A DNA stretch of 39,240 bases from an uncultured Clavibacter sp. (GCA_937883945.1 CAKZXY010000049.1:1-39240); one strand, 5' to 3'. Positions 1-12,118 are shown, numbered from the stretch's first letter. Notes: generated by a model not told the origin, from the letters alone. Numbers and translations are program-made.

Positions 1-1
1 A

Positions 2-235
2 ATAAAAGAGCATCCCAATCTAGAACTTCTTATGGAGCCAGAACTTTCAATTGTGGCCTTTACGAGAAAAGGTTGGCAGATAAGTGATTATCAAAGATGG
101 AGCGATAAATTATTGCTAGATCAAATTGGCTTTGTAACTCCCTCATCTCACCAAGGTGAGCCGATACTGCGATTTGCCATAGTAAATCCCTGGACCTCAA
201 TTACTGATATCAAGGTAATCCTGGCCACCCTCTAA
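2..235 (+). CDS. C-terminal fragment of a group II PLP-dependent decarboxylase (aromatic-amino-acid/glutamate decarboxylase-like)
   Basis: Frame is open from the window edge: IKEHPNLELLMEPELSIVAFTRK...ILRFAIVNPWTSITDIKVILATL*. The pattern resembles the C-terminus of DDC/GAD-family decarboxylases. 5' end lies outside the window. Confidence 0.65.
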   Translation: MKEHPNLELLMEPELSIVAFTRKGWQISDYQRWSDKLLLDQIGFVTPSSHQGEPILRFAIVNPWTSITDIKVILATL

Positions 236-273
236 ATCCCAAAAATTTAGCAATTCTCTAGTTCAATAGAGCC

Positions 274-531
274 ATGGAAGAAGCCTCACTACAACTTGGC
301 TCAAATCTTTCAGATCTTGAGGTGCGGATTCTGGATTTTGAGCGCCAATGGTGGAAATACGCTGGGGCAAAAGATGCTGCAATCAAAGAGCTCTTTGATC
401 TATCAACTAGAAGCTATTACGAACTACTCAATAACTTAATTGATCGAGAAGATGCCCTCACCGCCTCACCTCTTCTAGTAAAGCGCTTAAGGCGCCTTCG
501 CCAGGCTCGAATCTCAGCTCGATCCCTCTAA
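274..531 (+). CDS. DUF3263-like small protein
   Basis: 85 aa; LSDLEVRILDFERQWWKYAGAKDAAIKELFDLSTRSYYELLNNLID..., an actinobacterial DUF3263-like pattern. Confidence 0.75.
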   Translation: MEEASLQLGSNLSDLEVRILDFERQWWKYAGAKDAAIKELFDLSTRSYYELLNNLIDREDALTASPLLVKRLRRLRQARISARSL

Positions 532-566
532 GGCCTTGCGGGGCGGGAGTCCTAGAAAAACCTGAT

Positions 567-595
567 TTGAGAACGGGAATAGAGCCCTCTAGGCT
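567..595 (+). promoter_or_regulatory. Predicted sigma-70-type promoter of groEL (-35 TTGAGA, 17-nt spacer, -10 TAGGCT)
   Basis: TTGAGA at 567-572, TAGGCT at 590-595, immediately upstream of the CIRCE element. Confidence 0.6.
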
Positions 596-600
596 TGGCG

Positions 601-627
601 TTAGCACTCGGCAGGTGAGAGTGATAA
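601..627 (+). promoter_or_regulatory. CIRCE element (HrcA operator)
   Basis: TTAGCACTC-N9-GAGTGATAA, one mismatch from the consensus TTAGCACTC-N9-GAGTGCTAA, 52 nt upstream of the groEL start. Confidence 0.9.
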
Positions 628-664
628 GTCACCTGAAGCTAGAAATAACTGGTTAATTAAATGA

Positions 665-2299
<1,635 letters not shown>

Positions 2300-2320
2300 T
2301 TAAATAGGTTGTTAACCAGA

Positions 2321-2348
2321 TAAACGCCCAGTATTTACTGGGCGTTTA
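2321..2348 (+). terminator. Hairpin terminator downstream of groEL
   Basis: TAAACGCCCAGT-ATTT-ACTGGGCGTTTA, perfect 12-bp stem with 4-nt loop, 21 nt after the groEL stop. Confidence 0.8.
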
Positions 2349-2377
2349 CTTTATCCCTAAACGATTGAGCCTTAACC

Positions 2378-4456
2378 ATGGAAAAACTAGACGTTCTCTC
2401 CCCTGAATTCATTATTGATCGTGAGTTGAGTTGGCTTGATTTTAATACTCGAGTTCTTGAACTTGCTGAAGATACCAGCATCCCATTACTTGAAAGAGTG
2501 CGCTTTCTTGCAATTTTCTCCTCTAATTTAGATGACTTCTTTATGATTCGAGTCGCTGCAACTAAATTAAAAATTGAGTCTGGGGCCAGTGCGCCAAATG
2601 CCTCTGGTTTAACTCCAGTTGCTCTACTTGAAGAGATAACTCAGAAAGTTTCAGAGTTGATTAAGCGAAAGGTTGAGTGTCTTCACAACTCAATAAAGCC
2701 CGGGTTAGTAAAAGCTGATATTCACATGGTTCACTGGAATGAACTCACTCAAGCTGAGCGAAGCTATGTTGGAGAAATATTTGATAGTCAGATATTTCCA
2801 GTCTTAACACCTCTTGCGGTTGATCCTTCACACCCTTTTCCTTATATCTCAGGGCTCTCGCTAAGTCTTGCGGTAATTGTTAAGCATCCAGAAAGCGGCG
2901 AGGAGTTCTTTGCACGAGTTAAGGTGCCTAGCGTTATAGCTCGTTTTATCTCTACTCAGAAATCAATCAAAACACGTTTCATCGCCCTGGAAGAGATAAT
3001 TGCAGCTCACCTAACAGAGCTATTTCCAGGAATGATAATTGTTGATCACTATGCATTTAGATTGACCAGAAATGAAGATTTAGATCTAGAGGAAGAAGAT
3101 AGTGAAAATATCCTAGAGACTATGGAGCAAGAGCTCTTGCGTAGAAAGTTTGGTCCACCAGTTCGTCTTGAAGTTGATTCTGAAATTCAAGATGTTCTCC
3201 TAGATCGCTTAATTAGTGAACTTGAGATCACTGAGCGCGAGGTGATTAAATATCAAGGTCCACTGGATTTAACGGGATTAAATACTCTTGCAGATCTTGA
3301 TAGGCCAGATCTTCACTTTCCCCCTTTTAAATCCCAGATGCCAACTGGCCTTGTTGATATTGAAGATTTAGGAACAGATGCGCTCTTTAATCTCATTAAT
3401 CAAGGCGAGATTCTCCTTCACCATCCTTATGATTCCTTCTCATCTTCAGTGGTTAGATTCATTGAGGCAGCTGCGATTGATCCAAAAGTATTAGCTATTA
3501 AACAGACTTTATATCGAACCTCAGGTGATTCACCGATCATGGAAGCGCTAATTGAAGCAGCGCAGGCTGGCAAGCAAGTTCTCGCTGTTGTAGAAATTAG
3601 AGCGCGCTTTGATGAGCTAGCAAATGTTCGTTGGGCAAGAAAGTTAGAGGAGGCTGGTGTCCATGTGGTCTATGGCCTTATGGGCCTTAAGACTCATGCC
3701 AAACTCTCACTTGTTATAAGACAAGAAGAGTCAGGATTAAATAGATACTGCCATGTAGGAACTGGAAACTACAATCCAAAGACGGCTCGTCTCTATGAAG
3801 ATTTAGGTTTGCTAAGCGCAGATCCAGTTCTCTGCGACGATCTCTCACGTCTATTTAATCAACTCTCTGGCTTTGTTAGTGATATCGAGTTTAATCGCTT
3901 GATTGTGGCTCCAAAATCACTTCGTAAATCATTAATTAATAAAATTGATCATGAGATCGAAAATGCTAGAGAAGGAAAACCAGCGCATATTCGGTTTAAG
4001 TTAAATTCTCTTCTTGATGAGCAATTTGTTTCAGCTCTTTATAGAGCTTCTCAAGCTGGGGTAAAAGTTGAAATTGTCGTTAGAGGAATCTGTGCTTTAA
4101 AGCCTGGCATCGTTGGGCTCTCTGAGAATATAACGGTGCGCGCCATATTAGGAAGGTTTTTAGAGCACTCTCGGGTTTATCACTTCCATAATGCCGGTAA
4201 GGATGAGTATTGGATTGGAAGCGCTGATTTAATGAATCGAAACCTAGATCGCAGAATTGAAACTTTGATTAGCATCCAAGCCCAGAGCCATAAAGAGCAG
4301 ATTAATCAACTGCTAAGCCTTTATCTAAGCCCTGAAGTAAAGAGATGGCAGATGGATAGCGAGGGTCTTTGGAAGAGAGTTTTACTCTCAGAGGCCAATG
4401 AAGAGCTAATGGATATTCAAGAGTATTTGATTGGAGAGTCTCGTGTCAGACGATAA
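2378..4456 (+). CDS. ppk1: Polyphosphate kinase 1
   Basis: 692 aa; RELSWLDFNTRVLELAED, SSNLDDFFMIRVAA, ILLHHPYDSFSSSVVRFIEAAA, KQTLYRTSGDSPI, RYCHVGTGNYNPKTA. Confidence 0.97.
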   Translation: MEKLDVLSPEFIIDRELSWLDFNTRVLELAEDTSIPLLERVRFLAIFSSNLDDFFMIRVAATKLKIESGASAPNASGLTPVALLEEITQKVSELIKRKVECLHNSIKPGLVKADIHMVHWNELTQAERSYVGEIFDSQIFPVLTPLAVDPSHPFPYISGLSLSLAVIVKHPESGEEFFARVKVPSVIARFISTQKSIKTRFIALEEIIAAHLTELFPGMIIVDHYAFRLTRNEDLDLEEEDSENILETMEQELLRRKFGPPVRLEVDSEIQDVLLDRLISELEITEREVIKYQGPLDLTGLNTLADLDRPDLHFPPFKSQMPTGLVDIEDLGTDALFNLINQGEILLHHPYDSFSSSVVRFIEAAAIDPKVLAIKQTLYRTSGDSPIMEALIEAAQAGKQVLAVVEIRARFDELANVRWARKLEEAGVHVVYGLMGLKTHAKLSLVIRQEESGLNRYCHVGTGNYNPKTARLYEDLGLLSADPVLCDDLSRLFNQLSGFVSDIEFNRLIVAPKSLRKSLINKIDHEIENAREGKPAHIRFKLNSLLDEQFVSALYRASQAGVKVEIVVRGICALKPGIVGLSENITVRAILGRFLEHSRVYHFHNAGKDEYWIGSADLMNRNLDRRIETLISIQAQSHKEQINQLLSLYLSPEVKRWQMDSEGLWKRVLLSEANEELMDIQEYLIGESRVRR

Positions 4457-5336
4457 TTCAATTCTTGCTGCTGGAGCGCTCATCTGGCGGAGAAATGAGA
4501 GCGATCAAATCGAGATTGCATTTGTCCATAGAGTTAAATACGACGATTGGTCAATCCCTAAGGGAAAGCTAGAGGGGGATGAATCCCTAATCGCCTGCGC
4601 TTATCGAGAGGTGATGGAGGAGACCGGGTTCTCAGTTCGCTTTGGTCAATCTCTAGGGAGCATCTCTTATCAAGTAGGGCAGAGATCAAAGTCTGTTACC
4701 TATTGGGCGGCTAAGTACTTGGCTAGCCCAGGCTCACCCAACCCCAGTGAAGTTGATGAAGTTCGTTGGGTACTAGCAAGTGATGCTGATTCATTTCTTA
4801 CTCGCACTCTTGATAAAGAGATAGTTAAAAGATTTCTCTCAACTGATCCCGATAGCAAACCACTAGTTCTCTTAAGACATGCTAAAGCTATCGAGAGAGT
4901 TGAATGGGCGGGAGAGGATACCGATCGTCCACTTAGCTCTATCGGTGAGCGACAGGCAAAGCGTTTGATTTCAAGTCTTGCGCCATATGGCATTGAAGAG
5001 ATTCATTCCTCTAGCGCAGTGCGCTGCTATGAGAGCATAACTCCAATAGCTCGAGGGCAAAATATAGATTTTTTCTTTACAGATAGCCTCTCCGAAGATG
5101 TCTATAAAAAGGATAAAGAGCGGGCAGCGAAATATGTCAATAAGCTACTGGTAAATAACTACAGCGCTTTAGTCTGTAGCCATAATCCAGTACTTCCTGC
5201 GATACTTTCAAGTTTTGTTGATAAATTCGGAATAGAAGTTACTGAAGTTAAATTAGAACCAGGTGATGCTTGGGTAGTCCACCATGTTGAGCGCGAAGTA
5301 GTAGGCATTGATTTTCTCCCCGCTCCTAAGATTTAA
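4443..5336 (+). CDS. mutT1: MutT1-like NUDIX hydrolase fused to a histidine phosphatase domain
   Basis: NUDIX box GKLEGDESLIACAYREVMEETGF and C-terminal phosphohistidine motif LLRHAKA; GTG start at 4443 overlaps the ppk1 end. ppk1-mutT1 adjacency resembles mycobacteria. Confidence 0.88.
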   Translation: MSDDNSILAAGALIWRRNESDQIEIAFVHRVKYDDWSIPKGKLEGDESLIACAYREVMEETGFSVRFGQSLGSISYQVGQRSKSVTYWAAKYLASPGSPNPSEVDEVRWVLASDADSFLTRTLDKEIVKRFLSTDPDSKPLVLLRHAKAIERVEWAGEDTDRPLSSIGERQAKRLISSLAPYGIEEIHSSSAVRCYESITPIARGQNIDFFFTDSLSEDVYKKDKERAAKYVNKLLVNNYSALVCSHNPVLPAILSSFVDKFGIEVTEVKLEPGDAWVVHHVEREVVGIDFLPAPKI

Positions 5337-6250
5337 GACTCCATCCAATCCAGCCACTTTAAAACAATTCCCTCCCGCAGCGCCCAAGGACAGATCTCTA
5401 ATTCATCAATATCAAGATTTCGCATAACAGCCTCTGCTACAAATGCGCCAGCAGTTATTTGTTTGGCGCGGGTATTTGAAACTCCTGGAAGCTCAGCTCG
5501 ATCTTCTTGCGACATCTCTGCAAGCCTTGGAGTAATTTTGCGCAAAGAATCAATTCTTAACTTCTTTCCATTTCCATCAACCCAATCCCCGCAGATTCGA
5601 GCTAGCGTTCTAAGCGTCTTACTGGTTGCGATAGAGCGATCGCTATCTTGGTGCTGAACTATTGTGGGAAGTATTTCGGCGATATCTCGCTCAATATGAT
5701 CTCTAAGGTTTCGAATTGATTTCTTGGTAAAGGGGTCGCCTTGTAGGTGATCTTTAGTTAATCGTGACGCGCCAAGGGGTAGTGAGAGCGCCACATCAGG
5801 AACTTCATTAACGCCAACAGCAAGTTCAAGTGATCCGCCGCCGATATCAACCATCAATAACCGTCCACTTGACCAGCCATACCAACGCCTTGCTGCCAGA
5901 AAGGTAATCCTTGCTTCATCTTCGCCGCTTAATACTTGAAGATCAATTTCAAAATCTGCATTAATTCGAGAGATTATCTCTGCGCCATTTACTGCTTCAC
6001 GAAGCGCTGAAGTTGCGAAGGGAAGCAGTTCATCTATCTCAGCGCTCTTTGCAGCAGCAAGGGCTCGCTTGATTGCCTCTCTTAGTAATCGCGCTCCTTC
6101 TGCTGAAATAAAACCATCGGCTGATAAGTATTCAGCAAGTCGGAGATCTTCTTTATGGTTGATATTGGGATTTGGGCGCGCTCCAGGAGATGCATCAACA
6201 ACTTGAAGATGCACAGTATTTGAGCCGACATCTAAAACTCCAAGGCGCAC
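5333..6250 (-). CDS. ppx: Ppx/GppA exopolyphosphatase family protein
   Basis: 305 aa; MRLGVLDVGSNTVHLQVVDA, FATSALREAVN, MVDIGGGSLELAVG. GTG start. Confidence 0.93.
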   Translation of the reverse strand: MRLGVLDVGSNTVHLQVVDASPGARPNPNINHKEDLRLAEYLSADGFISAEGARLLREAIKRALAAAKSAEIDELLPFATSALREAVNGAEIISRINADFEIDLQVLSGEDEARITFLAARRWYGWSSGRLLMVDIGGGSLELAVGVNEVPDVALSLPLGASRLTKDHLQGDPFTKKSIRNLRDHIERDIAEILPTIVQHQDSDRSIATSKTLRTLARICGDWVDGNGKKLRIDSLRKITPRLAEMSQEDRAELPGVSNTRAKQITAGAFVAEAVMRNLDIDELEICPWALREGIVLKWLDWMES

Positions 6251-6312
6251 CTGCGTACTTTACTAACCTTTTGCTTTGCTTCCGCCTTACCATCGCCAAT
6301 AGACTTAGCCTC

Positions 6313-6999
6313 ATGTCCAAAGCAAAGAAAGCAAAAGGTGCTGATCCTTTCCAGGCCCAAGAGCTAGCCAGAGGCGCTGCGCTGGAGGATGCCAGAGATG
6401 AAAAATATGTAGGATCTTTACTTGGCATCGAAGCAGATGATGAGCGAATTGCAACATATCTGTTTGAAGCAAATCTTCCGGGATATCAAGGCTGGAATTG
6501 GGCGGTAACAGTTGCAAAGGTTGATCAGCAGAGCGCTCCAACAGTTTGTGATGTAGTTCTATTACCAGGTGCTGGAGCTTTACTTGCACCTGATTGGATT
6601 CCTTATAGTTCAAGAATTACAGCAGGTGATGTTGGAGTGGGAACAATTGTTCCAACAGCTCTTGACGATCCACGTTTAGTTCCAGCTACTAGCGCACTAC
6701 CAGGTGATGAAGAGCTAGATCTCCATGAATTATTTGAATTTGGCGCAGGAAGAAATCGCATTCTCTCTATCGAAGGCCGTGATCAGGCAGCAAAGCGTTG
6801 GATAAGTGGAGATCGCGGTCCTGATACTCCAATGGCGCAATTTGCTCCAAAGAATTGTGGAACTTGCGGCTTCTATCTACCTATCGCTGGCTCTTTTAGG
6901 GCGGCATTTGGCGTCTGCGCCAATGCGATATCCCCTGAGGATGCTCGCGTAGTTGCGGTAAATCATGGATGCGGCGCCCATTCAGAGGCGATAAACTAG
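6313..6999 (+). CDS. DUF3027 family protein
   Basis: ORF track begins at 6172, but ATG 6313 (MSKAKKAKGADPFQAQELARGAALEDARDEKYVG) is the better start. C-terminal CGTCGFYLP...CANAISPEDARVVAVNHGCGAHSE is characteristic. Confidence 0.8.
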   Translation: MSKAKKAKGADPFQAQELARGAALEDARDEKYVGSLLGIEADDERIATYLFEANLPGYQGWNWAVTVAKVDQQSAPTVCDVVLLPGAGALLAPDWIPYSSRITAGDVGVGTIVPTALDDPRLVPATSALPGDEELDLHELFEFGAGRNRILSIEGRDQAAKRWISGDRGPDTPMAQFAPKNCGTCGFYLPIAGSFRAAFGVCANAISPEDARVVAVNHGCGAHSEAIN

Positions 7000-7066
7000 A
7001 GCCCTGTCCGCAGAGCGCGGCGCACATGACACCTAAAAAGAATTTATAAATAAGGAGGTTGCTCTC

Positions 7067-7447
7067 ATGCCAGTTGGACGCGTGAAATGGTTTAGCTTGG
7101 AGAAAGGCTTTGGCTTTATCTCATATGATGAGGGCGAAGATGTTTATCTTGCAGCCTCAGCACTTCCTGAAGGTGTTAGCACTGTAAAGCCTGGAACTAA
7201 GTTGGAATTTGGCGTTGCAGAGGGACGCAAGGGACCACAGGCGCTATCTATTCGAATTATTGAAGCCCCACCATCTCTGGCTAACACAAAAGCTGGAGCT
7301 GATGATTTAGCGGTAATCATTGAAGAATCAATCAAGATGCTAGATCGTGTTGGTAATGGTCTGCGCCAAGGTCGACATCCAAGTGATGCAGAGGCTGCTC
7401 GCGTTGCTAAAGTCTTGCGCGGTATTGCTAAAGAAATTGAAGGCTAA
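7067..7447 (+). CDS. Cold-shock-domain protein with actinobacterial C-terminal extension
   Basis: MPVGRVKWFSLEKGFGFISYDEGEDVYLAASAL...RKGPQALSIRII, followed by an ~60-aa alpha-helical extension. Strong SD AAGGAGG. Confidence 0.93.
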   Translation: MPVGRVKWFSLEKGFGFISYDEGEDVYLAASALPEGVSTVKPGTKLEFGVAEGRKGPQALSIRIIEAPPSLANTKAGADDLAVIIEESIKMLDRVGNGLRQGRHPSDAEAARVAKVLRGIAKEIEG

Positions 7448-7629
7448 CGAGCCTTTCTCTCTCTAGCTTTTGTGTAGTAGATACCAATAAAGCCTAGAAG
7501 TATTGCAAGTAGGCAGGTAAGAATTATCTTTGCTACTGCGTTTACTACTATTGCAACAACTAAAGCAATACTCCATAGGATGATTCCAAAGATGATTACT
7601 CTAATTGCGCTCTGCATATCGATAAGCAT
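7444..7629 (-). CDS. Small two-TM protein, DUF2530-like
   Basis: MLIDMQSAIRVIIFGIILWSIALVVAIVVNAVAKIILTCLLAILLGFIGIYYTKARERKAR; position next to csp fits DUF2530. The exact start is uncertain. Confidence 0.5.
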   Translation of the reverse strand: MLIDMQSAIRVIIFGIILWSIALVVAIVVNAVAKIILTCLLAILLGFIGIYYTKARERKAR

Positions 7630-7643
7630 ACTAGAATACGCAG

Positions 7644-8897
7644 ATGGGAACGCTGCGATCATTTAAGCATCGCAACTTCAAGATTCTCTTTAGCGCAAAC
7701 TTTCTCTCAAATATCGGCACCTGGGCTCAAGGCGTTGCACAAGCTTGGTTGATTCTAGAGCTAACTGATAGCGGGACCTATCTTGGAATAGTAACTTCCC
7801 TTCAATTTGCTCCAATACTTTTCTTTAGTATCTCCGGCGGAAAGATTGCTGATAAGTTCAATAAACGAAAAGTTCTAATGCTTACCAACTTAACTGCTGG
7901 AATTTCGGCGCTCTCAGTTGCCACCCTAGTGTTAACGGAAAATATCAAGATTTGGCATGTGATGTTCTTTGCCTTCATGCTTGGGATGGGAAATGCCATT
8001 GACGCCCCAGTTCGCCAGAGCTTTAATGTTGAAGTTGTTGGAAAGCAAGATCTGCCAAATGCAGTGGGGCTAAACTCCACAAACTTTAATGTTGGCCGCT
8101 TGATTGGCCCTGGTTTATCAGGGTTATTGATTGCTGCCTATGGCACCGGAGTCTCATTCCTATTTAATGGAATCTCATATTTATTTGTGATTTTGGCGCT
8201 GATAAGCATCCGTGAGAATGAACTATTTATCGAGCCTAAGAAATCAAGCTCAACCAAGATTAGGGAGGCGATGGAGTATGTGGCCGCTCGCCCAGACATT
8301 TTGGCGGTAATGATCACAGTATTTTTTGCAACTAGCTTTGGTCTTAATTTCAATATTTTCAACACAATGATGGCAACCCAAGTATTTGATAAGGGCGCAG
8401 CAGAGTATGGCGCGCTGGGAAGTATTTTGGCTGTTGGCTCTCTAACTGGAGCAATTATCTCTGCTCGACTAGAAAAAAAGCGTGGACCAAGATTTGTGAT
8501 GATTGGATCTATGATATTTAGCGCGATTCTTATTATCTCTGCATTTGCACCTACTTATCTGGTCTATTCAATCTTGCTTCCAATGATTGGCTGCGTGGCC
8601 CTGCTTACCTTTATTGCAGCTAATACGATGGTTCAGCTAAGAACTGATTCACAGATACGCGGGCGAGTAATGGGAATTTATCTAACAGTCTTCTTAGGAG
8701 GAACTCCTATAGTTTCGCCCTTTATTGGAATTATGACTCAAGAGGTCGGTACTAGGCCAACAGTTGCGATCTGCGGACTGATTTCACTACTTGCAGCAAT
8801 TGCTACCTTTGCAAAGTTTAAAGATAAGGGTCAAGAGCCCGATAGCTTTGCTATTGCAGATGTCTTAGAGCCCACTTATGAGAACAAAAAAGACTAA
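7644..8897 (+). CDS. MFS transporter (MFS_3 / enterobactin-exporter-like)
   Basis: 417 aa, multiple TM segments; FRNF-like start FKHRNFKILFSANFLSNIGTWAQGVAQAWLIL, GGKIADKFNKRKVLM, APVRQSF. Confidence 0.9.
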   Translation: MGTLRSFKHRNFKILFSANFLSNIGTWAQGVAQAWLILELTDSGTYLGIVTSLQFAPILFFSISGGKIADKFNKRKVLMLTNLTAGISALSVATLVLTENIKIWHVMFFAFMLGMGNAIDAPVRQSFNVEVVGKQDLPNAVGLNSTNFNVGRLIGPGLSGLLIAAYGTGVSFLFNGISYLFVILALISIRENELFIEPKKSSSTKIREAMEYVAARPDILAVMITVFFATSFGLNFNIFNTMMATQVFDKGAAEYGALGSILAVGSLTGAIISARLEKKRGPRFVMIGSMIFSAILIISAFAPTYLVYSILLPMIGCVALLTFIAANTMVQLRTDSQIRGRVMGIYLTVFLGGTPIVSPFIGIMTQEVGTRPTVAICGLISLLAAIATFAKFKDKGQEPDSFAIADVLEPTYENKKD

Positions 8898-8954
8898 GCT
8901 AAAAAGTATTACCAAAGTAACAATTCGTCTCGTCTTATAATTCATTATTTATCC

Positions 8955-10088
<1,134 letters not shown>

Positions 10089-10754
10089 CTATGGGGAGAG
10101 TCGCTCAAGGTTCCAATTGGAACCGCTTAGATTAAAGCGAAGTCGATCATGTAGGCGTGAATATCTCCCTTGCCAGAATTCAATACTGCTTGGCTTAACT
10201 AGATATCCACCCCAATTCTCTGGCTTTGGCACAACGCTGCCTTGCGGGTATTTCTCTGCTAATTCTTTAAAGCGCTCCTCTAACACCTGTCTTGAATCGA
10301 TAACCTCTGATTGACTACTTGCAAGAGCGCCAATCTGACTAGACCAGGGACGAGTAGCAAAGTATTTCTCTGACTCTGCTTGGTCAATCTTGCTTGCACT
10401 TCCTATCACAATTACTTGACGCTCCATTGGATACCAAGGAAATAGCAGTGAGACATTGGGATTTATCTGGATCTGACGGGACTTATCTGATTGATAATTG
10501 GTAAAGAAGGTAAAACCATTTTTATCAACATCTTTTAAAAGAACAGTTCGCGCACTTGGTCCATCTTGACCAAGAGTTGATAGCACCATGGCATTGGCCT
10601 CAATGATCATGGAATTTGCTGCAGCCTCTTTTAACCAGAGTGAGAATTGCGTTATTGGGTCAGGATTTATTGAGCTTTCAGTAATTCCAGCCTCACCATA
10701 GGAGCGGCGCATCGCTGATATTGCCTCGCGGCTAATCTCTGGGCTCTCTGCCAT
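10089..10754 (-). CDS. pdxH: Pyridoxamine 5'-phosphate oxidase
   Basis: ARTVLLKDVDKNGFTFFTNYQSDKSRQIQINPNVSLLFPWYPMERQVIVIG...ATRPWSSQIGALASSQS...WGGYLVKPSSIEFWQGRYSRLHDRLRF. Start set at MAESPEIS (10754) rather than GTG 10772. Confidence 0.95.
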   Translation of the reverse strand: MAESPEISREAISAMRRSYGEAGITESSINPDPITQFSLWLKEAAANSMIIEANAMVLSTLGQDGPSARTVLLKDVDKNGFTFFTNYQSDKSRQIQINPNVSLLFPWYPMERQVIVIGSASKIDQAESEKYFATRPWSSQIGALASSQSEVIDSRQVLEERFKELAEKYPQGSVVPKPENWGGYLVKPSSIEFWQGRYSRLHDRLRFNLSGSNWNLERLSP

Positions 10755-10772
10755 AGGTGTATCTAACGTCAC

Positions 10773-10799
10773 TTTGCCAACCTTGGCATCTTTGCCAAG
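10773..10799. promoter_or_regulatory. Three alternating half-sites in the pdxH/citA divergent region (candidate operator)
   Basis: TTTGCCAA-CC-TTGGCA-TCTT-TGCCAAG: TGCCAA / TTGGCA / TGCCAA half-sites forming two overlapping inverted repeats. Confidence 0.45.
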
Positions 10800-10841
10800 C
10801 TCTATTTGGTCTAGCAGGGTATTAAGTGGAGAATACGTCGC

Positions 10842-11957
10842 ATGAATGAAGACTTTAAGCCAGGCCTTGAAGGGGTAATCGCCTTCGAATCAGAGATTGC
10901 AGAGCCGGATAAAGAGGGAAGCGCGCTTCGATATCGCGGCGTTGATATAGATGATCTAGTTGGGCGAGTCACCTTCGGCAATGTCTGGGGCTTACTTGTT
11001 GATGATGAATTTAATCCTGGTCTTCCAGCAGCAGAACCATTTCCAATTCCAATTCACTCAGGTGATGTAAGAGTTGATGTGCAATCAGCGATTGCAATGC
11101 TTGCTCCATCATGGGGGCTAAAGCCGCTTCTAGATATTTCAGATGAAGAAGCAAGAAGTAATCTAGCTAGAGCTTCGGTTATGGTGCTTTCATATGTTGC
11201 GCAATCTGCTCGCGGGACATGGCAGCCAATGGTCTCTCAAGCTGAAGTTGATAAAGCACATACCGTTGTTGAGCGAATGATGATTCGCTGGCGAGGAGAG
11301 CCGGATCCAAAACATGTTCGCGCAATTGATGCCTACTTTGTCTCTGCTGCAGAGCATGGAATGAATGCCTCAACATTTACTGCAAGAGTAATTGCATCAA
11401 CAGGTGCTGATGTTGCCGCTGCTTTATCTGGCGCAATTGGAGCGATGTCTGGACCACTTCATGGCGGCGCTCCTTCGAGAGTTTTACATATGATTGAAGA
11501 AGTTGAAAAACGTGGCGATGCAAGAGCTTATGTGAAAGAGTTGTTAGATAAAGGTGAGCGTTTGATGGGATTTGGTCATCGTGTTTATCGCGCGCAAGAT
11601 CCAAGATCTAGAACTCTTCGCAGAACTTGTGAAGAACTTGGTGCTCCTCGTTATCAAGTTGCTAAGGCGCTAGAAGATGCAGCGTTAGCAGAACTACGCG
11701 AGAGAAGACCAGATAGAGTTTTGGAGACAAATGTTGAATTCTGGGCAGCAGTTCTTCTTGATTTTGCTGAAGTTCCAGGACATATGTTCACACCAATGTT
11801 TACATCAGCAAGAACTGCTGGATGGTCGGCGCATATCTTGGAGCAGAAGAGAACTGGTCGCTTGATTAGGCCATCTGCTAGATATATTGGCAAAGCCCCA
11901 AGAAGGCCTGAGGATGTTGAGGGCTGGGATGAGAGCGTTTCAGGGCTTCATCTCTAG
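10842..11957 (+). CDS. citA: Citrate synthase 2
   Basis: 371 aa; LEGVIAFESEIAEPDKEGSALRYRGVDIDDLV, AAEHGMNASTFTARV, GAMSGPLHGGAPSRV, MGFGHRVYRAQDPR, MFTPMFTSARTAGWSAHILEQ. Confidence 0.95.
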   Translation: MNEDFKPGLEGVIAFESEIAEPDKEGSALRYRGVDIDDLVGRVTFGNVWGLLVDDEFNPGLPAAEPFPIPIHSGDVRVDVQSAIAMLAPSWGLKPLLDISDEEARSNLARASVMVLSYVAQSARGTWQPMVSQAEVDKAHTVVERMMIRWRGEPDPKHVRAIDAYFVSAAEHGMNASTFTARVIASTGADVAAALSGAIGAMSGPLHGGAPSRVLHMIEEVEKRGDARAYVKELLDKGERLMGFGHRVYRAQDPRSRTLRRTCEELGAPRYQVAKALEDAALAELRERRPDRVLETNVEFWAAVLLDFAEVPGHMFTPMFTSARTAGWSAHILEQKRTGRLIRPSARYIGKAPRRPEDVEGWDESVSGLHL

Positions 11958-12118
11958 TCTGAAAACTAGCGTGTAAAAGTAAGAGCTTTATAACGAATAA
12001 GTAACCCTCCAAGTTGGCTCGCCATTGGGGCCATTCTGCCTTGACGGGCTCTGTCCTAAGGGCTGGAATTGCCTTCTCTGGAGCCCCTCGCTGCAGATAC
12101 TTCCATGGAGGAAAATTA

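Noticed and set aside
12014-12118. N-terminal extension of malE (MARHWGHSALTGSVLRAGIAFSGAP...)
   Set aside because: A good signal peptide and SD support ATG 12119; the extension would block secretion.
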